In this document: positions 35,822-49,281 of the stretch, in pieces
Numbering within the stretch: the first letter of the stretch is position 1
How the letters are laid out: each line of letters begins with the position of its first letter
NCBI RefSeq assembly: GCF_001613505.1
Contig: NZ_BDCM01000004.1
Span: 124,001 to 188,000 of the forward strand
DNA length: 64,000 bases
Direction of reading: 5' to 3'
Source: Nocardia mikamii NBRC 108933
Lineage (GTDB): Bacteria > Actinomycetota > Actinomycetes > Mycobacteriales > Mycobacteriaceae
Made by a program: the position numbers and the translations under genes
The notes under the pieces: model-generated
The model's database searches: none
The model's input: only the letters and a program-made list of their open reading frames with translations
What the model was told of the DNA's origin: nothing

Positions 35822-37615
35822 TCACCGCACCGTTCGGAATCGCAGCATCATGTCGTGGTCCTCGTGATCGAGCAGATGGCAGTGCCAGACGAAACCGCGC
35901 AGATCCGAATCCTGATGCGCGGCATGCTCCGCCGAATGCGCCGCACCCGGCATCGGCGGGCCGATCCTGGGAAACGACGCGTCGGGATCGAATCCGAGTT
36001 CGTCGGCGGTCGGGAATCGCACCACGATGCGGGTGACGGTGCCGCCGTCGACTCGCACCACATCCTTACGGCCGCTCTCCCACGGCGCCGGCGGCTGCGC
36101 CGGGCCCGCGAGGAAACCCTCCGGGTCGGGTGTCCAGCGAGTGCCGATCGCCGGTTGGGGATGAGCGAGTTGATAATCCACAGTGCGCAGCGGCGTCCGG
36201 CTCAGGATGCGGAAATCCACCAGGTGGATGTGGATGGGATGGGGATCGGGTGTGATGTTGACGATGTTCCACACCTCGGTCGTGCCCTGCCGTGGCATGT
36301 CGATATCCGGATCCGAATAGCGCAGATTGTTCAGCGACATGATCGCGGGCGGCATCCGCAGTTCGTAGGGCTGGCTGATCGTGAGGATGCGCGACAGCGT
36401 CGGCGCCGGTACCGGCGGCAGCATCGCGGGCTGTCGCGGCCCGCCGCGCAGCGTCTGCGGCACCGGTCCGCGCAATCCCGCGCGATCCTCGGCACGGAAG
36501 CGGCAGAACACCGGCATCGCGACCTCCCCGAGGATCGCCGCCTGGAACACCGGTTGTTCGTCGTTGCACAGGTCGACCGTCTCCCCCGGCGCGAGATCGG
36601 CGAAATCCACCAGGAGGTCGATCCGTTCGGCCGGAGCGAGCCGCAGACTACGCACCGGCACCGGCGCATCGAGCAGTCCGTGGTCGTTTCCGATCACCCA
36701 GAACCGCATCCGATTGCCGAAGAACAGATTCCACGTACTGAACGAGGCGGCATTGATCGCACGGAACCGATACAGACCGCGCGCGACCGGCAGCTGTGGC
36801 CACACCACCCCGTTCACCACTCCGACGTCGCCGACCGCGCCGCCCTCCCACGAACCCGGCGGCACCACCGCGGTCGAACGCAGACTCTGGCGCCCGTCGG
36901 GCGTGAACAATTTCTCTTGCAGCACCAGGGGTATTTCGAACTCCCCCGCCGGCAGCCCGAGCGGATTGTCCGGTGCCCCCGTGTCGAATTCGTCTCGCAG
37001 TAGCATCATGCCCGTCAACCCGGCGTAGACGTTCGCGCGGGTGATCCCCATCGCGTGATCGTGGTACCAGAGGTGACCGGCCGACTGCCGCAGCGGGAAG
37101 TCGTGATCGAGGTGCTGTCCCGGCATGACCAGTCGTTCGGGATGGCCGTCACTGGCGGGCGGCGTCACTCCGCCGTGCAGATGCAGCGAGGCCGGGACGG
37201 TGGTCCGGTAACTCTCCGGCACCCCGTGCAGCGTGGTGTCGATATCGGCCGCGAACGGATGGTCGCCGAGCCGGTTGTGGAACCGGACGGTGAGCGGACG
37301 GCCGGCCTCGTGTTCGACGGTCGGGCCCAGATACGTCCGGTCGTTGTATCCGAATGCGGGCACCGCGGGCAGATCGCGGTGAAAGCGATGGCTGGTGGTG
37401 GTCGCGACGAGGTCCAGGTGACTCCCGGTGACGACGGGTGGCCGCGGAAGTTCGTCGACGAAGGGCCGCATCGGCGGCGAATGGACTATCAGCGGACTCT
37501 CGAACCCGCCCGGCACCGGATCGGCGGCGGCCATCGCCGCGCGCCCGGCCACGGCGGCCGTCACACCCGCGCCGAGTCCGCGCAGCATCGCGCGGCGGCC
37601 GATCGGTCGATACAT
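35822..37615 (-). CDS. Tat-exported multicopper oxidase
   Basis: 597 residues from ATG 37615; a GTG eight codons upstream is possible. The N-terminus MYRPIGRRAMLRGLGAG is a twin-arginine signal followed by an Ala-rich hydrophobic stretch. All copper-site motifs of a three-domain oxidase are present: SLHLHGG, LWYHDHAMG, HPIHIHLVDF and WHCHLLDHEDHDMM, the last with an axial methionine. The closest general type is CotA/bilirubin oxidase-like. It oxidises a small substrate or metal with O2 outside the membrane. It is the first gene of the cassette, divergent from a TetR gene, and abuts the oxygenase gene without a gap. Confidence 0.92.
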   Translation of the reverse strand: MYRPIGRRAMLRGLGAGVTAAVAGRAAMAAADPVPGGFESPLIVHSPPMRPFVDELPRPPVVTGSHLDLVATTTSHRFHRDLPAVPAFGYNDRTYLGPTVEHEAGRPLTVRFHNRLGDHPFAADIDTTLHGVPESYRTTVPASLHLHGGVTPPASDGHPERLVMPGQHLDHDFPLRQSAGHLWYHDHAMGITRANVYAGLTGMMLLRDEFDTGAPDNPLGLPAGEFEIPLVLQEKLFTPDGRQSLRSTAVVPPGSWEGGAVGDVGVVNGVVWPQLPVARGLYRFRAINAASFSTWNLFFGNRMRFWVIGNDHGLLDAPVPVRSLRLAPAERIDLLVDFADLAPGETVDLCNDEQPVFQAAILGEVAMPVFCRFRAEDRAGLRGPVPQTLRGGPRQPAMLPPVPAPTLSRILTISQPYELRMPPAIMSLNNLRYSDPDIDMPRQGTTEVWNIVNITPDPHPIHIHLVDFRILSRTPLRTVDYQLAHPQPAIGTRWTPDPEGFLAGPAQPPAPWESGRKDVVRVDGGTVTRIVVRFPTADELGFDPDASFPRIGPPMPGAAHSAEHAAHQDSDLRGFVWHCHLLDHEDHDMMLRFRTVR

Positions 37616-37664
37616 CCCTCGCACCTTCCGAGGTGACACCGATCGTCACCCGTCGCAGCGACCA

Positions 37665-37703
37665 TACCATTGAGTACAGTTGACGGTACTCATTTGAATG
37701 GTA
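37665..37703. promoter_or_regulatory. Nested inverted repeat between multicopper oxidase and TetR genes
   Basis: Outer arms TACCATT and AATGGTA enclose inner arms GAGTAC and GTACTC around AGTTGACG. The site is 50 bp upstream of the oxidase start and 90 bp upstream of the TetR start. It overlaps a possible plus-strand promoter (TTGACG at 37680, TACGAG at 37702). It is a probable operator of the divergent TetR protein. Confidence 0.65.
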
Positions 37704-37793
37704 CGAGGAGGTGCGTCGGGTGCGCATCGAATCCCCAGCGGACCGGCTCCCCTACGATCGGGTCATGGACCTGGGCGACTCGGCGGTGACTGG

Positions 37794-38417
37794 ATGACGA
37801 CACCGAAGAAGGCCCCGGTCACGTCCAAGAAAGCGGTGTCCAGAAAAGCGGAGGCACAACAGCGCAACCGCCCTCGGACGGCGCGGCTGTCATACGACGA
37901 CTGGGTGAACGGCGCCTTGGACCTGCTCGGGCGCGAGGGTGTCACCGCGATCCGGATTCCCCGGCTGTGTGAGGAACTGGGCGTCACCAAGGGCAGTTTC
38001 TACTGGCATTTCGACGATCTCGAACAGCTGATGGCCGCGATGGCCGACCGGTGGGGCGACATGCAGAGCGAAGCCGTCCGCGCCCTCGCCGCCTTGGATT
38101 CGATTCCGGTCGAGTCCCGCATCGAACAGATGGCGGCCATGCTGGTGGACCCGAAGCACTGGATGGTCGAGGCATCGGTGCGGGAGTGGTCACGCACCGA
38201 CGACACCGTGGCGGCGGCCGTCCGGGCGCTGGATCAGCGCATCTTCCGCACGGTGCAGACGGCCATGCTCGATCTGGGTTTCGAGCCGGTTCAGGCGCGG
38301 CTGCGCGCGGGCGCGATGGTGTATCTGGGAATCGGGCTGATCCACGGCCGCGACAATCTGCCGACCCCGACGCCGGAGGAAGTACAGGCGGTCATCGACC
38401 TGCTGGCCCGGCCGTGA
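37794..38417 (+). CDS. TetR family regulator of the oxidative cassette
   Basis: 207 residues from ATG 37794 (MTTPKKAPVTSKKAV). A Lys/Ala-rich N-terminal extension of about 32 residues precedes the helix-turn-helix (about 35-80; IRIPRLCEELGVTKGSFYWH). The C-terminal ligand domain is helical. It is divergent from the multicopper oxidase, with an inverted-repeat operator between them, so it most likely represses the cassette and itself. The inducer is presumably a substrate or product of the cassette enzymes. The start is chosen by family match; upstream in-frame codons run through the operator. Confidence 0.9.
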   Translation: MTTPKKAPVTSKKAVSRKAEAQQRNRPRTARLSYDDWVNGALDLLGREGVTAIRIPRLCEELGVTKGSFYWHFDDLEQLMAAMADRWGDMQSEAVRALAALDSIPVESRIEQMAAMLVDPKHWMVEASVREWSRTDDTVAAAVRALDQRIFRTVQTAMLDLGFEPVQARLRAGAMVYLGIGLIHGRDNLPTPTPEEVQAVIDLLARP

Positions 38418-38451
38418 GTGGAGCTGTGAAGGTGTGGAGCTGTGAATGTGT

Positions 38452-38524
38452 GGAGCCTAGGGGAATCGAACCCCTAACCCCTGCCTTGCAAAGGCAGTGC
38501 TCTGCCAATTGAGCTAAGGCCCCG
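38452..38524 (-). tRNA. tRNA-Ala (anticodon TGC), copy 1
   Basis: Minus-strand 73-nt cloverleaf starting GGGGCCUUAGCUCAAUUGGC. The anticodon stem CUGCC/GGCAG encloses UUUGCAA, so the anticodon is UGC. The T arm has GUUCGAUUC and the CCA is not encoded. It is identical over its whole length to the second copy 351 bp away. Confidence 0.96.
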
Positions 38525-38539
38525 GTCGAGCGTGCCGGC

Positions 38540-38647
38540 TCAGCGCGCGGTCACCTCGTGCCACAGATCCGCCTCGCTTCGCTTGCGAACCTTGGTGACG
38601 GCGAAGACAACTGCGGCAATGACACCGATCGTCAGAAGAAGTTTCAT
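38540..38647 (-). CDS. DLW-39 family small membrane protein
   Basis: 35 residues, MKLLLTIGVIAAVVFAVTKV then RKRSEADLWHEVTAR. One transmembrane helix and the DLW motif near the C-terminus define the tiny DLW-39 family, which is found next to gyrA and these tRNAs across actinobacteria. Its function is unknown. The gene lies between two identical tRNA-Ala genes. Confidence 0.88.
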   Translation of the reverse strand: MKLLLTIGVIAAVVFAVTKVRKRSEADLWHEVTAR

Positions 38648-38802
38648 GCCGTCCACCCTACTGTGCCGCGTCGGCCCCGGCAGCCACGACTTCCGGCGCC
38701 GACGACGCGATACCGTCGGCACTGCGTGCTGTGAACAGGTGCGACCGGAACCGGCGCGACAGTGATCGGATCCCCCCGGATCGTGAGAAGAAGAAGAAGA
38801 AG

Positions 38803-38875
38803 TGGAGCCTAGGGGAATCGAACCCCTAACCCCTGCCTTGCAAAGGCAGTGCTCTGCCAATTGAGCTAAGGCCCC
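38803..38875 (-). tRNA. tRNA-Ala (anticodon TGC), copy 2
   Basis: Same 73-nt sequence as copy 1, including anticodon UGC and a non-encoded CCA. On its 3' side the minus strand carries a run of CTT units, which may help release the transcript. Confidence 0.96.
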
Positions 38876-38908
38876 CTCGGCCGTCGATGACGACCAGGTA
38901 TGTGAATG

Positions 38909-38982
38909 TGGGCCTAGGAGGACTTGAACCTCCGACCTCTTCGTTATCAGCGAAGCGCTCTAACCGCCTGAGCTATAGGCCC
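38909..38982 (-). tRNA. tRNA-Ile (anticodon GAT)
   Basis: Minus-strand 74-nt cloverleaf starting GGGCCUAUAGCUCAGGCGG. The anticodon stem CUUCG/CGAAG encloses CUGAUAA, anticodon GAU. Acceptor GGGCCUA pairs with UAGGCCC; the CCA is not encoded. It precedes the two tRNA-Ala genes on the same strand, a conserved arrangement downstream of gyrA. Confidence 0.96.
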
Positions 38983-39085
38983 GTAGTGTTCGTCTCGACA
39001 TGTTGTCGTGACTGACTCGCTAGAGACTACACAACCCTCCGATTGCTCTCCAAAACGCCTGGTCAGAGCGCCCGTAAAGCACGAA

Positions 39086-39114
39086 CGGCCGGTCCGGTGA
39101 GAACCGACCGGCCG
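39086..39114 (-). terminator. Hairpin after the DUF3566 gene
   Basis: Arms CGGCCGGTC and GACCGGCCG with a partly paired loop lie 15 bp beyond the stop codon of the DUF3566 gene, before tRNA-Ile. The following T-run is poor (TTCGTGCTTT). Confidence 0.55.
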
Positions 39115-39128
39115 AGCGTCGCGAGTCG

Positions 39129-40103
39129 TCAGTCCGGATCGGCCAGCGTCACCTGCACGCCGCCCACCAGATCGGTGCACTGGTTGTAGATGAACACACC
39201 CACCGTCGAGAGCGCGGTGAACAGCACCACGTTGATCAGGCCGATGACGGCCGCGTATCCGAAGACGCTGCCGGCGTCGATGATCGTCGTCGCCGAGGAG
39301 TTGTTGTCGTTCACCATGTCGGTGAAGGTGCTGTTGAGGCGGTCCCACACACCCATGCCGGACAGCACGATGTAGAGGAATCCGACGGCCAGCATCCACA
39401 CGAAGAACATGGCGACGCTGATCACCAGCGACACCTTCAACGTCGACCACGGGTCGATATGGCGCACCTGCACGGTCGCGCGCAACGGCTCACCGCTGGT
39501 CACCGCCTGGGCGACCGCCGCCTGCGCGGCCGGCGAGACGGTCGGCGCCGCGGTCGGCACCGCCATCGGAACCGACTGTGCCGCACCGGCATCCGCCTGC
39601 GGCATCGGATGACGCAGATCCGACAGATCGGGCAGATCCTTGATCAGTTCCGGGCGGGCGATGCTGCGGGTGGGTCCGTCGATGCCGACGGACTTCACCA
39701 TCGCCGCTTCCTTGCGCGCCGCCTTGGCCGCGAGGTCGGTGGTGGTGCGGGCGTTCTTCACCCCGCCACCGAGACCGGTCTGCGAATTCGCCCGGCCCTG
39801 CACCGGGGCCTGGCCGGGGCGATTCAGATTCGACTGCGGCTCCCGCTGCGGCAGCTGCGACCACCCTTCCTCGAAGCGAGAACCACCACGACCGTCACCA
39901 GCCTCGGCGGCCTCCGGCGCCGAACCGCCGGATTTCGCGGAATCGCCTTGCGACTCGGGGTTTGCGGGTGAACTACCCGAGCCGTTGTCGGCCGACGACC
40001 CCGACCGCGGCGCCGGCCGCGGCGGAATCGGTGACGGTGCGATCCGCTCGGTCACACCGTTGGCGTGGTTTCGCTCGTCGTTCGGCTGATTCGGAGTGGT
40101 CAA
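39129..40103 (-). CDS. DUF3566 transmembrane protein
   Basis: 324 residues. About 210 residues of disordered Pro, Ala, Ser and Gly-rich sequence precede the DUF3566 domain (about 215-324), which begins VRHIDPWSTLKVSLVISVAM and has two transmembrane helices (about 228-255 and 275-305). The gene directly downstream of gyrA in mycobacteria encodes the same protein type. Its role is unknown; position suggests a link to cell-cycle housekeeping. A long GC-rich hairpin follows the stop codon. Confidence 0.9.
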   Translation of the reverse strand: MTTPNQPNDERNHANGVTERIAPSPIPPRPAPRSGSSADNGSGSSPANPESQGDSAKSGGSAPEAAEAGDGRGGSRFEEGWSQLPQREPQSNLNRPGQAPVQGRANSQTGLGGGVKNARTTTDLAAKAARKEAAMVKSVGIDGPTRSIARPELIKDLPDLSDLRHPMPQADAGAAQSVPMAVPTAAPTVSPAAQAAVAQAVTSGEPLRATVQVRHIDPWSTLKVSLVISVAMFFVWMLAVGFLYIVLSGMGVWDRLNSTFTDMVNDNNSSATTIIDAGSVFGYAAVIGLINVVLFTALSTVGVFIYNQCTDLVGGVQVTLADPD

Positions 40104-40182
40104 TGCAGAATCCTTCGATCCGTCGTGGCGCCGCTGCTTGTGGAGAAATTACCGCTTCCAGAACCTAACGCTAATCCGAGCC

Positions 40183-42681
<2,499 letters not shown>

Positions 42682-42754
42682 GAAGTCTCCTTAGAGGGCC
42701 TGTGCATAAGGGCTCGGCATGTGGACGGGCGCGCGGTACGCTGCGCAGCGCCGC

Positions 42755-45193
<2,439 letters not shown>

Positions 45194-45766
45194 TCAGCCG
45201 TAGGTGTCGCGGGGACCGCGTCCCTTGATGTGCCGCTCGCCCTTGCGCCAGCTCGGCGCGGCGGGACCGCTGATCTTCAGCGAGGTGACCACGCCGTGAC
45301 CGACCGCGGCATTGATCTTCGCCAATATCTGCGACTGCAGCATTCGCAACTGCGTGGCCCAGGCGGTGGATTCGGCCTGGATACTCAGCACGCCGTCGGT
45401 GAGCGATACCGGGTCGGCATGTGCCGCGATATCGTCTCCGACCACGGCCGACCACCGGCCGAAAACCATTCCCTCGGCGACCTTTCCCGACCATCCACGA
45501 CTCTTGGCCAGCGATCCGGCCACCGCGGAGAGCAGTTGCGGATCGCGGTCGTCGGGCCGCGCACCGGACCAGCCGGAGCGCCTTCGTAATGCTCGTACCC
45601 CGCCCTTCCGAGGTGAGGCTCGCCCCTGGCCGACCGCCTTACCGCTGGCGCGGGCCGCGGCGCGAGCCTCCTCCAGGGCACGCCGTGCCAGGTCCACACC
45701 GCGCAGTTCCGGTTCGGGGCCGGGGGACGGCGGGGAGCCGTCTTCGCGCCCGGGTTCTGCGGCCAC
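45194..45766 (-). CDS. dciA: DciA-type (DUF721) helicase-loading protein
   Basis: 190 residues from GTG 45766 ([11 protein letters not shown]), preferred because GGGAAGGGAG lies six bases upstream; an in-frame TTG 13 codons earlier has no such site. A disordered, charged N-terminal half precedes the DUF721/DciA domain (about 85-175; [38 protein letters not shown]). DciA is the ancestral loader of the replicative helicase DnaB in bacteria lacking DnaC/DnaI. The recF-dciA-gyrB order is typical of actinobacteria. Confidence 0.93.
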   Translation of the reverse strand: MAAEPGREDGSPPSPGPEPELRGVDLARRALEEARAAARASGKAVGQGRASPRKGGVRALRRRSGWSGARPDDRDPQLLSAVAGSLAKSRGWSGKVAEGMVFGRWSAVVGDDIAAHADPVSLTDGVLSIQAESTAWATQLRMLQSQILAKINAAVGHGVVTSLKISGPAAPSWRKGERHIKGRGPRDTYG

Positions 45767-45877
45767 CTTCGACTCCCTTCCCCTCCGATCACTGCATTGC
45801 GGCAAGGCTAGCCGCTGGGTCCGACAACTCGCGCCCCGTGCGCACGGGCCGCTTCGCCACAGGTGCGCCGACCGGCG

Positions 45878-47113
45878 TCACCCGATGTGCCCGCCTTCGG
45901 CCGGCTCGTCCGCGAGGGGCACGTCCGCGAGTTCCGGCGGTTCGACGATGCGCGAGGTGCGCCCGTCCGCGACGCCGTCGGTCTCGACCCGGACCGGATT
46001 CGCCTCGAGTTCCGGCGGCACGTCCTCGGGCACCGCGGCCGTGATCAGCACCTGCTCGGCGCCCGCGGCCACCGCCGCCAACGCCGTGCGACGGCGGCGA
46101 TCCAATTCCGCGAACACGTCGTCGAGCAGCAGGACCGGATCGGTGCCCGCGCTGCGCAGCAGTTCGAAGGCGCCCAGCCGCAGGGCCAAGGCGAACGACC
46201 ACGATTCCCCGTGGCTGGCAAAGCCTTTCGCGGGCGCCGAACCGAGCATCAGATCCAGATCGTCGCGATGCGGGCCGACCAGGCAGACGCCGCGCTCGAG
46301 TTCCTTGCCGCGCGCGGAAGCCAACTCGCTCAACATATTCGCCTCCAGCGCCTCGACATCTCCGGGCTGTGGAGAACGCTGTGGATCCAGGAAGTCCTCG
46401 GGCAGCGCGGAACTGCGGTAGCGGATGGCGGCGGTCCGCGATTCCGGTGCGATGGACCGGTAGGCCTGCTCGAGATATGGGTGCAGTTCGTGCACCAGGC
46501 GTAGCCGCTGGGCCAGCAGTTCCGCACCGTGCGCGGCCAGATGTCCGTCCCAGACGTCGAGGGTGCTCAGTTCGGCCGGCGCGCCGGAGCGCGAACGAGC
46601 CTGCCGCCCAGCCGTTTTCAACAGCGCCGAGCGCTGCCGCAGCACGCGGTCGTAGTCCGAACGGACCGCGGCCAGGCGCGGCAGCCGGGCGGTGGCCAGT
46701 TCGTCCAGGAAACGGCGGCGTTCGGAGGGGTCGCCGCGGACCAGCGCCAGATCCTCCGGCGCGAACAACACGGTCTGCAGGATGCCGAGTATCTCGCGGG
46801 TGCGGCGCACCGGCGACCGATTGATCTGCGCGCGATTGGCGGAGCCCTGATTCAACTCCACATCGATGCGCAGTTCGCGGCCACCGTTGACGACGGTCGC
46901 GCCGATCCGAGATCGCTGCTGCCCCAACCTGATCAGCGGCCCGTCACCGGCAACCCGGTGGGAACCGAGTGTGGACAGATATCCGACGGCCTCGACGAGA
47001 TTGGTTTTACCGTTGCCGTTCGACCCCAGGAAAACGGTTCTGCCTGTGGGTAATTCGAGGTCGGCGTGCTCCCAGGAGCGGAAATCACGCAGTGTGAGCG
47101 CCCGGATGTGCAT
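45878..47113 (-). CDS. recF: RecF recombination protein
   Basis: 411 residues from ATG 47113 ([15 protein letters not shown]). Walker [10 protein letters not shown] (about 31-39), the ABC-type signature region near 305 and Walker [13 protein letters not shown] (about 329-340) are intact. RecF binds gapped DNA and helps RecOR load RecA. An acidic, Pro-rich tail of about 40 residues follows the conserved domain. It lies between dnaN and dciA. Confidence 0.97.
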   Translation of the reverse strand: MHIRALTLRDFRSWEHADLELPTGRTVFLGSNGNGKTNLVEAVGYLSTLGSHRVAGDGPLIRLGQQRSRIGATVVNGGRELRIDVELNQGSANRAQINRSPVRRTREILGILQTVLFAPEDLALVRGDPSERRRFLDELATARLPRLAAVRSDYDRVLRQRSALLKTAGRQARSRSGAPAELSTLDVWDGHLAAHGAELLAQRLRLVHELHPYLEQAYRSIAPESRTAAIRYRSSALPEDFLDPQRSPQPGDVEALEANMLSELASARGKELERGVCLVGPHRDDLDLMLGSAPAKGFASHGESWSFALALRLGAFELLRSAGTDPVLLLDDVFAELDRRRRTALAAVAAGAEQVLITAAVPEDVPPELEANPVRVETDGVADGRTSRIVEPPELADVPLADEPAEGGHIG

Positions 47114-47223
47114 AGCTGAACCCGCCGTCACCAGGCACTTTGTGACGGACGGGTCGAAATGCACACGCGCCCGGGGTTTTTCACAGGTTTATCAACATCT
47201 CCACAGGTCGGAGTGAACGAGTG

Positions 47224-47258
47224 CCGCCTCGCCGGTCGTATCGGGGCCGGCGAGGCGG
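47224..47258 (-). terminator. Hairpin downstream of dnaN
   Basis: A perfect 12-bp stem, CCGCCTCGCCGG / CCGGCGAGGCGG, with an 11-nt loop lies 23 bp after the dnaN stop codon. There is no T-run. It may attenuate transcription between dnaN and recF. Confidence 0.55.
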
Positions 47259-47280
47259 GGAACATCGGGAACCGAATCGA

Positions 47281-48450
47281 TCAGCCGGGCAAACGAACCG
47301 GCATCAACAGGTAGATGTAGTTGCTCGACAACGCCGCGAACGCGCCGGAGTCCGACAGTTCCGGCTCGTCGTCGGTGGTCGGGCACATCACCGCCGGGCG
47401 GCTGGGAGTGGTGAAACCGAAGGTCACCCGGTCCGAATGCAGCGCCGACAGACCGTCGTTGAGGTAGCCGGGGTTGAACGCGATGGTCAGCGGTTCGCCG
47501 CGGAACTCGGCCTCCAGCCATTCCTCGGCGCGACCGGCGTCGTCACCGCCGGCGGAGAGCTGCAGGCCCTGATCGGAGAACTCGAGCCGCACCTGGGCGC
47601 CACGCTCGGCCACCAGGGCTACGCGCTTGATGGCCTCGATCAGCGCGCTCACCTGGAGAGTCGCGATCGAAGTGTGCTCCTTGGGGAGCAATTGGCGGAA
47701 CTTGGGGAATTCCGCGTCGAGCAGCCGGGTGGTGGTCCGGCGGCCGCCGTTGACGATCCCCAGTAGTCCGTCGGTTCCGGTGCCGAAGGCCAGCTGGACG
47801 GGCGCATCGGAGGCGCCGAGCGTCTTCGCCGATTCCGACAGCGTGCGCGCCGGGACCAGGACCGCGGTCTCCACATCCGAGCGACCGGGCTGCCACTCCA
47901 GATGCCGCACCGCGAGGCGGAAGCGGTCGGTGGCCGCCAGAACCACCCGGGAGCCCTCGATTTCCACACGGATACCGGTGAGCATCGGCAAGGTGTCGTC
48001 GCGACCGGCGGCGACCGCCACCTGGCCCACGGCCTCGGAGAACAGATCCACACCCAGTTCGCCGGTCTGCGGGGGCAGCTCGGGCAATTGGGGATAGTCC
48101 TCGACCGGCATGGTCGGCAGCGAGAACTTGGCGCTGCCACAGGCGATCAGCACGCGGGTGCCGTCGACCGAGACGTCGACCGGCTTGTTGGACAGTGCCT
48201 TGGTGATGTCGGCCAGCAGGCGGCCGGAGACCAGCACCTGTCCCGGGCCTGCCACCTCGGCGGCGACGCGCATCTGCGCGGAGACCTCGTAGTCGAATCC
48301 GGAGACCGTGAGGCCGTCCTCGTCGGCCACCAGCAGCACACCGCCCAGGACGGGCACGGGCGGGCGAGACGGCAGGCTACGGGCCACCCAGGCGACGGAT
48401 TCCGCGAAATCCTCGCGAGCGACCCGAAACTTCATACTTGCAAGCTCCAT
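47281..48450 (-). CDS. dnaN: DNA polymerase III beta subunit (sliding clamp)
   Basis: 389 residues from ATG 48450 ([14 protein letters not shown]); the ATG at 48435 has a better spaced GGAG and cannot be excluded. Three clamp domains are present; [15 protein letters not shown] and [16 protein letters not shown] are typical of domain 1, and the C-terminus ends [12 protein letters not shown] as in other beta clamps. It tethers polymerase and other partners to DNA. The upstream region to dnaA is the replication origin. Confidence 0.98.
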   Translation of the reverse strand: MELASMKFRVAREDFAESVAWVARSLPSRPPVPVLGGVLLVADEDGLTVSGFDYEVSAQMRVAAEVAGPGQVLVSGRLLADITKALSNKPVDVSVDGTRVLIACGSAKFSLPTMPVEDYPQLPELPPQTGELGVDLFSEAVGQVAVAAGRDDTLPMLTGIRVEIEGSRVVLAATDRFRLAVRHLEWQPGRSDVETAVLVPARTLSESAKTLGASDAPVQLAFGTGTDGLLGIVNGGRRTTTRLLDAEFPKFRQLLPKEHTSIATLQVSALIEAIKRVALVAERGAQVRLEFSDQGLQLSAGGDDAGRAEEWLEAEFRGEPLTIAFNPGYLNDGLSALHSDRVTFGFTTPSRPAVMCPTTDDEPELSDSGAFAALSSNYIYLLMPVRLPG

Positions 48451-48754
48451 CGCTCGGTATGTCCTCTCCCAGTCTCGATCGGTCGTGATCTGTTCGACGC
48501 CGTGGTGAGCAGCGTGGTTCATACAACAGCGTGGTTCGCGCGGCAATGCGGTCGGAACGGCTCGTCCGTACGCACCGCAGTGTGGCACAGGCGACCGACA
48601 TCAAACCGTACCCGCGCAAGCGGGCGATGACTACGTCACCCCCTCGCCCGGTGCGTCGTCGCCGGAAGGCCCGATCCGTTCCGCTCCCTGCTTCGTTCGG
48701 ATGTGGAGTGCCACGAATCGATCCGTCGGTCCCCGAGCCGAGTTTCCACACACC

Positions 48755-48823
48755 CTGTTTTCAAGAAGAAATCTAAAGAAGAAGAACTGAAGTAGTAGTA
48801 GGCACTGTGGATTCTGTGGACGC
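48755..48823 (-). other. DNA unwinding element with DnaA boxes and DnaA-trios
   Basis: Read on the minus strand: two abutting DnaA boxes (GCGTCCACA, GAATCCACA), a short GTGCC spacer, then TAC-TAC-TAC-TTC and further TTC/TCT triplets leading into AT-rich DNA. This is the order of the basal unwinding module described for Bacillus subtilis (DnaA boxes, GC-rich spacer, DnaA-trios), where DnaA filaments grow along the trios to open the duplex. Confidence 0.75.
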
Positions 48824-49008
48824 GGGCCGTTCGCCCAGTTCAGAAGGCGTGGCGGCGTGGGGATGTCCGACGGGTGACTCGAGGATGAACAGTGAGCCGC
48901 TGTGGAGGCCGGAAAACTGTTCAACCTCCATCCTCGAGCCATCCTCGAGTTCTTCCATGACTCGAGGCCTGTTGTACACACGTGTGTGCCGATCGGTGCA
49001 CTACCGGG

Positions 49009-49048
49009 GGATTCCTCGAGGACCTGACAGGGAGTCCTCGAGGAATCC
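49009..49048. repeat. 15-bp inverted repeat with CTCGAG cores in oriC (unit 1)
   Basis: Arms GGATTCCTCGAGGAC and GTCCTCGAGGAATCC are perfect and separated by 10 bp. Each arm contains the 10-bp palindrome TCCTCGAGGA. The right arm runs into the DnaA-like box GAATCCACA. Confidence 0.85.
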
Positions 49049-49183
49049 ACATGCCGATTCGGCTGTCTTCGCAGTTCGGACCCCGTGGACCGATTCGCCT
49101 GTGAGAACTGTGGACCGGGGGCTGTGAGCGAATGCGTGCACAGGTTCACCCGTCGACTGTGCGCAACCTCGAGGACAAACCTG

Positions 49184-49223
49184 GGATTCCTCGAGGACTC
49201 CACAAGGACTCCTCGAGGAATCC
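49184..49223. repeat. 14-bp inverted repeat with CTCGAG cores in oriC (unit 2)
   Basis: Arms GGATTCCTCGAGGA and TCCTCGAGGAATCC are perfect around a 12-bp spacer containing CTCCACA. This is a near copy of unit 1, with the same total span of 40 bp, and again leads into GAATCCACA. Confidence 0.85.
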
Positions 49224-49234
49224 ACAACACGAAA

Positions 49235-49271
49235 AAGCCGATCCACCCAGGTCAACCGGGTGGATCGGCTT
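49235..49271 (-). terminator. Intrinsic terminator of dnaA
   Basis: A perfect 14-bp stem AAGCCGATCCACCC / GGGTGGATCGGCTT with a small loop lies 11 bp beyond the dnaA stop codon and is followed on the minus strand by TTTTTCG. Confidence 0.88.
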
Positions 49272-49281
49272 GTGTACGGAT

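Larger units (their letters stand above)
48451..49281. other. oriC: Replication origin (oriC), dnaA-dnaN intergenic region
   Basis: This 831-bp spacer lies between dnaN and dnaA. It holds DnaA-box-like sequences, several as close pairs: on the minus strand GCGTCCACA (48815-48823), GAATCCACA (48806-48814) and CGGTCCACA (49109-49117); on the plus strand GAATCCACA (49043-49051 and 49218-49226) and GACTCCACA (49196-49204). An AT-rich unwinding segment occupies about 48755-48801. Nine CTCGAG motifs lie at 48878-49217, and a 12-bp palindrome ACACACGTGTGT at 48976-48987. The dnaN-proximal part has two AGCGTGGTTC direct repeats (48511 and 48528). No protein gene is supported. Confidence 0.92.

Noticed and set aside
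37765..37797. Short ORF before the TetR gene (ATG 37765) as a possible leader
   Set aside because: Only a few codons and no ribosome-binding site; it merely overlaps the TetR start by chance.
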